Assembly (NCBI GenBank): GCA_019454045.1
Contig: SKCR01038891.1
Span: 248,001 to 312,000 of the forward strand
From: Zanthoxylum bungeanum
Taxonomy: Eukaryota; Streptophyta; Magnoliopsida; Sapindales; Rutaceae
Length of the DNA: 64,000 nt
Direction of reading: 5' to 3'
Each line of letters begins with the position of its first letter. Position 1 is the first letter of the stretch. A program made the translations under genes and the position numbers. Shown piece after piece: positions 1 to 10,611 of this stretch. The notes under the pieces are model-generated. The model saw only the letters and a list, made by a program, of their open reading frames with translations. It did no database searches and was not told the origin of the DNA.

Positions 1-675
1 TGAGGCTAAAGTCGGTGAGAATGCTTGTGAGGCCAAGAGTTATGAGTGTATTGTTTTGAGTTACATGGTGAGTGGAAATGCTTGTGAGACCGTGAGCATT
101 GAGGGAGTAAACACTTGTGAGACAGTGTGCTTTGAGGTTGAAAAACACAGTGAAGTTGAGCATTTGTGTGAGGTCTTTGCAAGTAAGGTTGAGATAGTGG
201 CCATGGGTGATGATGAAGCCATGCGAGCGAGTGAAAATGAAGTGGATGTGGTAGTGAAGTTTTTACCTAACACATTCTCTACTATTTATGTTTCTTCATT
301 GCAGGTGCACGTGGTCAAGTATGGTTCATTTATACTCCAAGATCATCATTCAATTGATTTTGTCATAACTATCTATGATCCGGGTTCGGATTTGAGGACG
401 AATCCATTTCAAGAGAGGGAGAATGACATGAATCGGCAACTCAAGGAACAAATGACATGAATCCAACAACTCAAGGAACATTAGATCCTTTGCAATTGCC
501 AACAGGTCCAATCACACGCCAAAGAGCTAAGAAGATCAGAAACATAATGGCGGGGCTAGCGCAGAATGCCATGGTCGAGTGTGACAGACAACTCCGGGAC
601 ATATTGGCGTCACATGAGGGCTTCAATGGAGTGGGTCCAAAGCTATTTCACTTGACCCAAGTCATACCAGAGTAA
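1..675 (+). pseudogene. Ty3/gypsy polyprotein C-terminal end (partial)
   Basis: This is the 3' tail of a gypsy-type retrotransposon polyprotein that enters from the left edge. The frame from 56 to 460 holds a Cys/Glu/Val-rich linker and then a segment with the motif DLRTNPFQE. The frame from 457 to 675 carries LPTGPITRQRAKK, the basic tail commonly seen after integrase in plant gypsy polyproteins. The two parts lie in different frames because a 29/30-nt tandem duplication (422-480) falls at the junction. No RT or integrase core is inside the window, so the clade is not resolved. The stop is at 673-675 and the element's 3' LTR follows. Identification rests on the terminal motif and the LTR-like sequence downstream. 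Confidence 0.65.
422..480 (+). repeat. 29/30-nt tandem duplication inside the gypsy ORF
   Basis: Positions 422-450 and 451-480 are near-identical copies beginning aatgacatgaatc and ending tcaaggaaca. The one-base length difference puts the downstream C-terminal segment in another frame. Confidence 0.85.
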
Positions 676-869
676 CGCACCAGCAATCTTGAAGCCGGGT
701 ATATTTTTAACGGATCAAGCCGATTCAAGCCCGACACTAAATATTCGGCCAAGACAAGACTTATTGGACTTTATGACACATCATTATGCCTTTATACATG
801 GAATCCACGAATTTGGAGGACTTTTGGTGCAAGGAAACAACTTTAGACAAATTTGGAAAAGTTTTCCAC

Positions 870-1419
870 ATTTGTTGACTTTTATGATTTTGTGTTTTTA
901 CTTTAGACTTTTTTGGCAAAGTTATTTATTAAGTCTTTGTTTGTTATTGATTAAGTCTTTGGTTCTTTTGACTTTGTGTTTGTTATTAAATGTCTATTAA
1001 GGGCATGGCATTTAATAGCCATTAGTTAGCAACTTAGGGTGTTTTGGTCATTTTGCACCCATTAGGGTTTATTTCATTGTACTATTTAAACTCATTTCAT
1101 CTGAATGAGAAGCTAATCACCAAATTTCGAATTTCATCTTCATTTTGAAGTCTTGGCTATTGCCTAAATTTCTTAAGGGAGGGATTCCCCTTATCTCATG
1201 CAATCGACTTATCTAAGGCGTGGCAACCTTAGTGGCGTCTCCGTGCTAGCAAAACACCTCAAGGAATCATCTTAAGGGTTCTCAAAGACAAGTTCTTTGT
1301 GGGTCTTCTTTGTGGCCTTGGAAGGGTTTTGTTCCTACAAAATCAAATTCGCGGTTCTTGGGGTTTTGTCCGTTGCGAGGGGTTTGCTTGGCCTAATCCT
1401 CCAAGTGAGTTCCGCGTCA
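870..1419 (+). repeat. 3' LTR of the gypsy element (left boundary approximate)
   Basis: After the polyprotein stop comes AT-rich LTR-like sequence. It contains a TATA-like tract (tactatttaaactc near 1080-1093), then GC-richer U5-like sequence, and ends in cgcgtca at 1419. From 1420 the sequence is Athila gag in antisense, so 1419 is a sharp element boundary. The left boundary is uncertain (about 860-880), because no clear polypurine tract could be chosen. The 5' LTR lies outside the window. Confidence 0.5.
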
Positions 1420-3194
1420 CTTCCTCTGAATGATGGCATTGCATTTTTCTATCAATGTTATTGTCTCGTAATCTCCCAATCTTCATTTTCGTGACAGAAT
1501 GTCTTTCATGAATTTGACATAACTGGGCATTTGTTCCAATGCTTCTACAAAAGGAATGTTGATATGCAGCTTTTTAAAGATCTCTAGGAATCGAGCAAAC
1601 TGCTTGTCCAGTTTATTTTTCAGGAGACGTTGTGGAAATGGTGGAGGTGGAGTGAATTTTTCTCGATCATTTGCTTTTGGTTCTTTTTCCTCCATCTGTG
1701 GCTCTGTTTCGCTGCTTTCTTTTGGAAATTCCTCAGTGGATGCTTTAATTCTAATATCTTTGTTGATCTCAGTACCGTTTTTCAAAGTGATGGCATGACA
1801 TTGTTCATTCCCAATGTTCCTTGGATTTGGTTCTGTGTTGCTAGGAAGTATACATTGCGGTTTGTAACTCTGAGCATTGGCCAGTTGTCCAATTTGATTT
1901 TCTAGTGCCTTTATAAAAGCAGTTATGCTTTGATCAATGCTGATTGGGCTTGAAAAATAGCTACATTTGATACTGCTTGATTTTGAATTAATGCTGTTTG
2001 ATTTTGAAACATAGCATCATATTTGGCTTCTTGCTTTTTCATCTGGGCAAGCAAATCTTTTATTTCTGGTTGCTTCTCATACTCTTGGCTTTGATTTTTC
2101 TGTTGGAATCCTGATGGTGGATTGTTCATTTGCCCTGAATTGTTGTTCCATGCAAAATTGGGATGATTCCTCCACCCTGGGTTGTAGGTGTTGGAATATG
2201 GATTGTTCTCTTGCCTGTTGAAATTACTGACATAGTTCACCGTCTCATCATATTGGTTGTAAGATCCCGCCTCTGGTGCTCCTCCATATGGTGAACTTAT
2301 GGATCCAATATTGCCTTACATGGTAAGAGTTTCCAAGAATTTGTATATCTTATCCAGCTTGGCATTCAATGCGGTGTTGGCTCCAACTTCGTAAATTCCT
2401 GCTATTCGTTGAATCATGCTCCTTTCTGTTGGCCACAAAGAATTGTTTTTGGCCATTTCTTCAATTAGGTTCCTCGTCTGATCTTCTCCTTTTGCCATTA
2501 AAGCTCCTCTAGCAGCAGCATCAATTGTGGTTCTCATCAGTCCAGAAAGTCCATTGTAGAAGGTTTGGACTTATAGCCACTTTGCAATCTCATGGTGATG
2601 ACATTTTTTGAGCAAATCCTTGTATCTTTCCCAAGCTTCACAGAAGGATTCCAAGTCATGTTGTACAAAAGATGTAATGTCATTCCTCAGCTTTGCAGTT
2701 CTAGCCGGGGGAAAGTACTTTGCAAGGAATTTGGTGGCTAGAGTGTTCCAAGTTATGATGGAACCTGCTGGTAATGAATGTAACCAAGCCTTAACTCTGT
2801 CTTTCAAAGAATATGGGAACACACGCACTCTCATTGCTTCTTCAGCCGCTCGGTTGTAATTGAATGTGCCGCAAACTTTCAGGAAGTTGCTGATGTGGGC
2901 ATTAGGATCTTCAGTTTCATTCCCCCCAAACTGAACTGATTGCTGTATCAACTGAATGCATATTTTGATGTCACAGGCATTTGCTGGTAAGGGAGGTACA
3001 ATACATGAAATGAAGCTGTCAACCACTGGAATAGTTCTATCTCGGATTGGAATTGGTGGTGCAACTTCCAACGGTTCAGGTTGCATATTGATCAGTGCTT
3101 CTTGGCCTTCTCGCATTTCCCTTCTCAACTGTCTGATGGTTCTTTCAATCTCAGGGTCAAGCAGACGGATTTCAAAGCTTCCGGTTCTTCTCAT
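1420..3194 (-). pseudogene. Athila gag (capsid/nucleocapsid), truncated
   Basis: This is a structural Gag protein that would form the cytoplasmic particle of an Athila element. From the ATG at 3194 the frame gives the capsid-type domain (motifs PPIPIRD, FGGNETEDPN, RVFPYSLKDR and AWERYKDLL) down to a stop at 2571. Further pieces follow at 2537-2316 (motif ERSMIQRIAGIYEVG), 2240-1923 (an Asn/Gln/Pro-rich tract with NPYSNTYNPGWRNHP) and 1785-1483 (PPPPFPQR, ARFLEIFKKLHINIPF). The frame breaks at 2571, 2316 and 1923. Homology to the plus-strand Athila copy at 38415-40173 runs to about 1420, where the gypsy LTR begins. Inactive remnant. Confidence 0.85.
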
Positions 3195-3300
3195 GTAGTG
3201 ACTGAGAACCTGAAACATAAGAAAATAAAAATAAAAATAAAAAAAATTAGACACAAGTAAAATATCTAACCCCAAAATTAATAGTGAAAGATAAATAAGT

Positions 3301-3317
3301 CCCGGGCAACGGCACCA
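3301..3317 (-). other. Primer-binding site of the minus-strand Athila (decayed)
   Basis: On the minus strand this reads TGGTGCCGTTGCCCGGG, a mutated form of the tRNA-Asp 3'-end complement that is intact in the copy at 23436-23453. It lies a few bases inside the LTR end at 3324. Confidence 0.8.
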
Positions 3318-3323
3318 AAAACT

Positions 3324-5215
3324 TGATCGGTGAAATCACTCACGTAATGCAAGCGCACGTATCATTCAAATAGTATAAAATGTATCGATCCCATGAGGAC
3401 TTAATACCTAGGCTATCAATTTGTGAAGCTAAATGTTTACAAGTATCTAATAGATTGGTTGTTTGATTGGATGGTGATTTTAAACTAAAGACAAGTAAAT
3501 AAAACAATGCAAATGTAAATTAAAGGAAAATTCAATATTATTAAACTATCTAGGGTTGTGAATCCTTCCAATATCTTTTAAAGATGAAGTGGTTATCTCA
3601 CGTTTGTCCAATATATTGGTTTATTAACTTGGAACACGAAAATATGCAAAAGCCTTTGTCGATGGTCAGATGCAAACACCCAAATAATCCAATTAATCAT
3701 ATGTCTATATTAACCAAGTTACCTGAATTCATTAAGATTAAGTTCCAATTGTGGCTACCCCCGCCCGACAGGTATATGTCTATCCTGTAAGGAAATCTAC
3801 CTAAGGGTCACCATGCCCCGATGAGAGATTGTGAGCTATTGAGTCTAAGGTTGAAACCTAAAATTCCTTCGTCAAGTTTATTATAAATTTACCAGATCAA
3901 TCTTATTGATGGCCAGTTAACAAGAAGCATTAAGCTTAAGACTCAATAAATAAACATTTATATTACGCAAGTCATAAAATAACCCCTTATAAACCGGTGA
4001 TTTTGGAATTAATCATAACCCCAGATATGGTATTTAGTTACAACACATATCTAGGACTATTAAAGACATAAATAAAGTAAATGACATAAAGTAAAGCTTG
4101 GAAATTAAAAAGGTAAATAAAGCAATAAAGAAAATGTTGGGGGTTAGAGGATCCACTTTTATTACTTCTATTTTAGATATCTCCCTTATTATAATATATA
4201 AACTTTGCATGACATTACCAACCAACCATATAGGCGGTATCCTGATTAAGTCAGATTTATGATTAATTCCAACCGACCATAAAGGCGGTATCCAATTTAG
4301 TCAAGTTAAAATCAATTTAATTAAGTCCAACCGACCATAAAGGCGGTATCCCATTAAGTCAGGTTTTAAATAGTTTATATATTATAATTAAGGGAGATTA
4401 ATCTAAATATTAGTAATAAAAGCTTTACCCTTCACCCCAACAGAGGGGGGTTACCTCCTCATACTGAAAAGTAAAAATAAAGACTGAAAAGTAAAGTAAA
4501 GAAAGAACTATTGCGTAAAATAAAAAATTAAATACAGAAAGCTGTAAATAAACAAACAAGATACAATCTTCTTAGTATTCTTAAGGAAATCCCCCAGAAG
4601 AAGGTATGAATTTTACAAATGAAATGACTTGGTATTTATAGGCAAAATTTTACCTTCACCAATTTCTCCACTAATTTCTCCACCAAACATGGCACAAAAT
4701 CCTCCACCAAACAAGCAAGTTTGGTGGAAGTTTGACAATTTTCATTTTTTATTTATTTATTTTTTTGTTTTGAAAATGACTTTAATAATTGCACATAACA
4801 CACTTCTGGATGTTTTATCAAACTCGGTCGTGAAGACTTCCGAATTCGAACTTATTATGAACGTTAAAGTTGTAGATCTTTGAGTTTTCTTTAATCAGGA
4901 ACTTGAATTACCTCAATCCGATATCTTCGTGGAAAGTTATGGCCAAAATACGAAAATTGCTCAAAGCTGAAATTTCTGAAATTGTACTTCGTTAGAACGC
5001 CATTTCAAGTTTCCAACCTCTAAAATCCAAATGTCAAGTCCAATTTTTGCCCTTATTTATTCCACATTTAGTCCTGATTGATTCCATTGAGCCCTAAAAC
5101 TTTATTTATCTGTAAAACACACAAAAACACATCAAAACATTCATAAAACTCGAGAAATCATACAAAATATTAGGTTAAAAAGGCGGTAAATAGTGATATA
5201 TTTTTTCGCTCATCA
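3324..5215 (-). repeat. Athila 5' LTR (1892 bp)
   Basis: The plus strand starts tgatcgg (3324) and ends gctcatca (5215), so the LTR runs TGATGAGC...ATCA on the minus strand, as do the other Athila LTRs here. It contains a TATA box on the minus strand (tatttata at 4633-4640). It also has the conserved inverted-repeat module (about 4135-4430) enclosing three copies of the AACCGACCATAAAGGCGG motif. Sequence from 5216 onward is copia integrase, which fixes this end. Confidence 0.85.
4633..4640 (-). promoter_or_regulatory. TATA box of the Athila LTR
   Basis: On the minus strand this reads TATAAATA. The related LTRs have TATAAAT at the same relative position (36904-36910, 47290-47296, 13768-13774, 24651-24657). 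Confidence 0.7.
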
Positions 5216-5239
5216 ACTTGGATTTCTACCGAACCATAT

Positions 5240-7164
5240 CTGATAGGGGGTCTAGAAACAGTTTTCGATGGAACCCTATTAAGTATGTAGCAGCAGTAAG
5301 TAAATCATAACCCTAAAGGTAATAAGGAAGATCTATATAGCTCATCATTAATCGCACCATATCCAATAAAGTACGATTTCTACGCTCAAACACACCATTG
5401 TGTTGAGGTGTTCCTGGTGGGCTATATTGGGTAAGAATTCCATTCTCCCTTAAATAATTTTTGAATTCTTCACCCATGCATTCACCGCCTCGATCTGACC
5501 GAAGGCATTTGATGAATTTACTAGTTTATTTTTCTACTTCGTTTCAGAATATTTTGAACTTGTCAAATATTTCCGACTTTTTTTCATCAAATAGACATAT
5601 CCAAATCTAGACTTGTCATCCGTGAAAGTTACGAAGTAAGTTGAACCATCATGAGCGGCATGATTTAATGGACCACACACAGCACTGTGTATTAGTTCCA
5701 ATAAATCTCTAGCACGATGTCCAACACCTAGAAATGGGGCCTTTGTCATCTTTCCTTGGATGCATGACTCATAAATCGGATAAGGATCTAAGATAAGATT
5801 TTCAATCAAACCATCCTTTACCAATTTGATAGACGTCTAACACCTATATGGCCAATTCTCATATGCCATAATTTAATATTATTTAATTCAGATTTCCTAT
5901 TTGTATTTTCCTCCAAATTAAAAACATCTCTATATGTTTCCAAAACATAGTGACCGTTTGACAAAAAGCATTCACATTTCAATAAATTATCTTTATCATA
6001 TAAACATAAAGTTTCATCCTTAATGTTTATTTTATAACCCTCTTTATCTAATATTAGTAGTGATATTATCTGTCTGATAAGTGAGGAAACATAATAACAG
6101 TCTCGTAAATCTAATTAACATCCATTGGTGAAATTTAAAACAATCGTCCCTATGGCTTTAACATCCAATGTCTCGCCATTGCCAACTCTAAGCTGGATCT
6201 CCCATTTATTTAGTTTTCTCTTTACCCTTAATTCCTGCAGAGAGTTGCAAATATGAGTAGGACTGCAAGTGTCTAACACACATTCACTATTTGAATCTAA
6301 GGCTAATGAGATGTCAATAATTGGAAAAATACAAAGCGTACATGAGGGTCCTGCTTTTCCTATCAGCTCTGGACAGTCCTTCTTCCAGTGTCCAGACTTC
6401 TTGTAATGCAGGCATTGGTCATGAGTTACTTGCGGATTTGCACCTTTGCGCTTCTTGGAGTTCTTCTTTGCAATATTCTTCTTCCCCATCTTTATTTTCT
6501 TTGACTTCCCAGAAGTTTTTGAAAAGCCAGCTCCACCATTGAGATACAATGTGGGGTTGCCTTTCCTCAAATCTTGATCCGCCGTGCGTAGCATGTTATG
6601 AAGTTCTTCGTATGTGGCTTGCATCAAATACATATGGAAATTTAATATAAAGCCAGCATAAGAACCAGGCAAAGAAGACAGAATCAAATTACGGCCCAGC
6701 CGTTCATCAAATACAATGCCTTGTCGTTCCAGATATCGAATTTGGTCTATCATGTTCAAAACATGAGTGCTGACAGCTCCTCCCTCCTTGAGTTTAGCAC
6801 AAAACAATTCCTAAGACCTTCGATAAAGTTCCATCTCTTGGTTTGCCTCGAATAACTCCTTGAGTGTTCGCATGATGGTCCAAGCATCTGGTACTTCAAT
6901 GTACTGTCTCAGCAAATCTGGAACCATCGATCCCAAGATGTAGGATTTCACCTTCACGTTATCATCCTTCCATCTATTAAATGTTGCTCGCTCTTCTAGA
7001 GTGGAGTCATGATCGATTTCAACAGGTAGTGGATTGATAGTGACATAAGTCAATTTTTCAAACTCCAAGACAATGCGTATGTTTATTTTCCATTCGAAAT
7101 AGTTTTCGTCTCCTTTTAGCTTATTGAAATCCAAAAGTTTCATCAATGGATTAGCAGCAGCCAT
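5240..7164 (-). pseudogene. Copia gag-protease-integrase polyprotein, truncated
   Basis: The ATG at 7164 opens a copia Gag (N-terminal motif FNKLKGDENYFEWK). A stop at about 6813-6811 is followed in the same frame by the UBN2-type Gag region and a zinc knuckle (CLHYKKSGHWKKDC near 6390-6430), then a protease with VLDTCSPTHIC in place of the usual active site. Next come a GAG-pre-integrase segment (LWHMRIGHIG near 5850) and the integrase core (ECMGEEF, PQHNGVFERRNRTLLD near 5340-5470). It ends where the Athila LTR interrupts it at 5216. Gag would package the RNA, and protease and integrase would process and insert it. The stops and missing RT make it non-functional. Confidence 0.85.
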
Positions 7165-7367
7165 CTACAAGATAACATTTTTGAGTAGTAGCATAACAGT
7201 TTTTATTTCAAAATAATAACACTAATTGATTATGGAATTTTAAATCTAGTAGTGCCCTCCCACTATTTTACGTAATTTCGTGTAATCTCCCTTAACGGAA
7301 AAATAGAAATTTGACTATCAAAATTTCATAGCGGGAAGTGGATCCCATGACATTTACTCCAGCCTTG

Positions 7368-7663
7368 CACTAATGACGATATTGGTCTTTATAAACTCAT
7401 TAGGTAAACCTCCAAGGTCAATCACTTCATGTCACTCCTAGTTTGGTCATGAACCGTTTCTTATCCTCACACTAATGACGATATTGGATTAAGATGTGTT
7501 CTAGGTATATACTTGTCAATGTGCACTAATGAGCTTCGTATGTACACCCTCACACTAATGACGATATTGGGTGAATGTGTTAACTCATCATGCTACATCT
7601 AATGTTTTACTGAAGCGACCTAAGTTCCAAGCACTGATACCCTCACACTAATGACGATATTGG
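7368..7663. repeat. Four dispersed copies of an 18-bp motif in the copia leader
   Basis: The motif cactaatgacgatattgg occurs exactly at 7368-7385, 7470-7487, 7553-7570 and 7646-7663, spaced about 80-100 bp. A partial copy (gtgcactaatgag) lies near 7521. The motif sits between primer site and gag ATG, in transcribed untranslated RNA. It could be a packaging or structural element, which is inference. Confidence 0.85.
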
Positions 7664-7934
7664 ATATAAGTAGTAAGAACTCATTCATCTCCGTATTGGC
7701 AAGATGAACCATCCAATAATGCTCCAACATTACTAATATTATTACTTAAATAAAGTAATCACCTAATCACGAGAGATTTATGACAATCAAGTCATTAACT
7801 TAATTATGTTAAAGTTTTAATTTAAAACATGCTTTATATATCCAATATATCTTATGCATAATTAAATTAATATTACTATGGAAAAGATTCAAAAACGTGT
7901 GTTGTGTGGTTAAGCTTTGCTACTGATATTATTC

Positions 7935-10462
7935 TGTTGGGGCAGTTGTGGAACCCTAGGGTCGGATCGGTACCCCGTGCAGCAGAAATGGGTCTAACTC
8001 ATGGATATTTAGTATGTGTATTTTAAAATATTTTTATGTAAAACTACATTCCATAGGAAAAAATGAGGACCAAAACATAGTCCGGAAACTCCGGAATGGA
8101 GAAAATGAAGTTTTAGTATAAATCGGCTATGGGCGTTACGACGTAAGTACTTGGGCGTCGTGACGCCGCCAAAATTGCCGAGAGCATGTTTTCGTGAATG
8201 TCTGTGTCGCGATGCAAAGCTATGGGCGTCGCGACGTAGATAAATTTGCAGCTCGGCGTCGCAATGCATACAGTGCTGTTTGTGTTTTTAAGATCAAAAA
8301 TATTTCTAAACACTTCCAATTTTCTCCTAATACTTCAAATAGACTCAAAATCCAATTTTAACTTCGTAACCACTATCAACATATGTTTTAGAACTAGCAT
8401 ACATGTATTCTAAATACTTATATGCCTTTGTTTGAATCTAATCACAAACCATTTTAGAATCCCAATTAGAAATGTCTCATGAACAATTCTAGTTCACCTA
8501 AAGGTGGTCAAGTGAATCTAGAATGGTAGCTATAGCTCTAAGCTTTAATCTAGAGTTCCAAACTCTTATTAATTATTCCATGTCCAACATGATCATATTT
8601 GACCTAATTCATAAACATGTTGTGTTTATAATTCTAAAGTATCCTAACACAAATTGATTAGCCTTATTTCAACATTAAGCTATGTGATCATGCATCTAAT
8701 ACACAAAAGAACATAGCTTAGGAGAAGATCAAACATTACCTAGTAAGCTTGATGCAAGATCCAATCTACCTCTCCTTTATTGAAATGGTTGGAGAACCTC
8801 CAAGGTGTGCAAGCTTGACTCCAAGATCCAATCTTGTTTCCAATGCTACTAAGATTCACTTCAAGATCCAATCTTGATTTCTCCTAGATAAAATGTTGTA
8901 GAGACCTCACAAGCTTCTCTAAACACTTCTCTAACTTAGGCTAATCTCTCATGAATTACTTGTATATAGTTTACTCAATCTTTTACTTGTGTTTATACTT
9001 GTAATTAAAACCTTCTTTAAGCTTGCTATTTATAGCAAAACTTAGGCAATTTTTAATCAATAAATGTCTTATCAAACATTAGGTATGCTTAATTAAATTC
9101 ATCCAAATATTCATAATTAGGTGTGACTAATCTTATTGTCTACCACTTTGATTTAAGTAAATTAAATCAAGATAATTTTTACTTAATGGATTAGTTCAAT
9201 GTCTACCACTTTGATTTAATCCAATTAAATCAAGACATATAGATTTACACCTATTAATACAAATTTGGAATTACCAAAAATATCCTCAAATGGTAGAGAT
9301 ATTTATGAATTTACAATTAAGCCCTTGTGTAATTATTAAATTAATCCAATTAATCCAATTAGGTCAAAGTAAAGAATCAATGTTATCCAATAACACTTGA
9401 TTATCTTAGTTGATAATTATAATATCGAATATTATCTTTTATAAAAATTAATCGGCTACCCAAGTGCTCAACGAGTACATTTCATATTGGGACTCTCTAA
9501 ATTCAGACACGTTCGTCATATAAGCTTAGCTAATATGTACGCAATTCGGCCACCTCCGAATTTGCGAAGAACACGAACGACCTTTTCGAAGTATAAAAAT
9601 CGAGATTATCACATATGTTTAAAAATCCCTCCGTCGTGGGCTATCTGAGTTGTGCTTAGGAAACATAGAATATACCGTCAAGTTTCTGAGGCGCACATCT
9701 CATGTCGACATGTCCCCGATTCTTCATAACTGATACGATCCACCCTAGATGATCGACTTTGGCCAAAGCTTTAAGAATCATGACTTTACTAACATGGATA
9801 CCTAAACCCCTTATGATACATATACAGGCCAATGGATTCTATCTTGCTTCGCACTTGATTACTGAGTGCATCGGTCCACACCCAACGAACATCTAGAGGT
9901 CAGACCATGAAAGGTTTTTGACATACATGGCATGAAAGTGTGGAGGATCTCACATAAAATCAATGGTATCCTATATTCAAAGGATTACATATGATACTCG
10001 ACTCGAGGAGATTCCTATTGACGGTGGTATGTACTTCCAACTATTAGGAATCACATGTGAGTCATTTGGTATTTGGTACAACCAATACCCACACGTCTAT
10101 ACGTGCTTCCAAAGCTCATGGTACATCGGGTTTAAACCATTTGAACACCAATTCCAATATACGACATGTGCTAGTCTTCTAGGTTATAGGAATTCGACCG
10201 TATTCCAAAACCAATGACAATGAATATTTACTTTAAGAATAGTTTACAACAGTAATACTTATCCCAATGTCGGACCACCTAGTGTCCAGTATTACTACAA
10301 GACTATTCTAAGGTCGATGTCATTCTTAGCATATCTATACATCAATCTAATACGCATAAAGACAACACCATTAATGAGGTATGAAATGAAAATGTAGTTA
10401 TTTTATTAAATGAATAATAAAATGTACAATTCGGATTGGCACTCCAAGCACCAATTCCAACA
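7935..10462 (-). repeat. Copia 5' LTR (about 2.5 kb)
   Basis: The plus strand begins tgttgg (7935) and ends ccaaca (10462), perfect inverted termini. On the minus strand a strong TATA box (gctataaatagc, 9027-9034 core) lies near the middle, giving a long U3 (about 1.4 kb) and an R-U5 of about 1 kb. A decayed tRNA-Met-like primer site (GCTACTGATATTA on the plus strand, about 7919-7931) adjoins the inner end. No second LTR is present, so the borders rest on termini and flanks. Confidence 0.7.
9027..9034 (-). promoter_or_regulatory. TATA box of the copia LTR
   Basis: On the minus strand this reads TATAAATA within TTGCTATAAATAGCAAG, itself a short palindrome. It is the best core-promoter match in the LTR. 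Confidence 0.65.
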
Positions 10463-10611
10463 TCTACATGGTATTTTAACGAAACAGAAGTTCAGACGAC
10501 GAAAAAGAAATTAGCAAAAGAAAGTTTTAATATACCAAAAAGGGATCATTAATGTTTTACAACTTAGCGTCATTGGCCATCAAAATTACAAGTAGAAAAC
10601 TAAGTAAAACA

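Larger units (their letters stand above)
1420..5215 (-). mobile_element. Athila-type Ty3/gypsy element, 5' part (LTR + gag), minus strand
   Basis: Read on the minus strand, this element starts with an LTR (5215 to 3324), then a degenerate tRNA-Asp-type primer site, then gag (3194 to 1420), where it is cut by the gypsy element occupying 1-1419. Its outer end interrupts a copia integrase at 5215/5216. The rest of gag-pol and the 3' LTR are presumably left of the window. It is the third layer of a nested stack: gypsy in Athila in copia next to Tat. Confidence 0.85.
5216..10462 (-). mobile_element. Ty1/copia element, 5' part (LTR, leader, gag, PR, INT), minus strand
   Basis: In element order: 5' LTR 10462-7935, a degenerate primer site just inside it, a long untranslated leader with four copies of an 18-bp repeat, gag from 7164, protease, GAG-pre-integrase and integrase core down to about 5240. 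An Athila insertion then cuts the frame. RT, RNase H and the 3' LTR are missing from the window. The domain order PR-INT before RT is diagnostic for copia. Confidence 0.85.

Noticed and set aside
9963..10217. 84-codon plus-strand frame in the copia LTR
   Set aside because: It is inside the U3 of the LTR, antisense to the element, with no recognisable motif.
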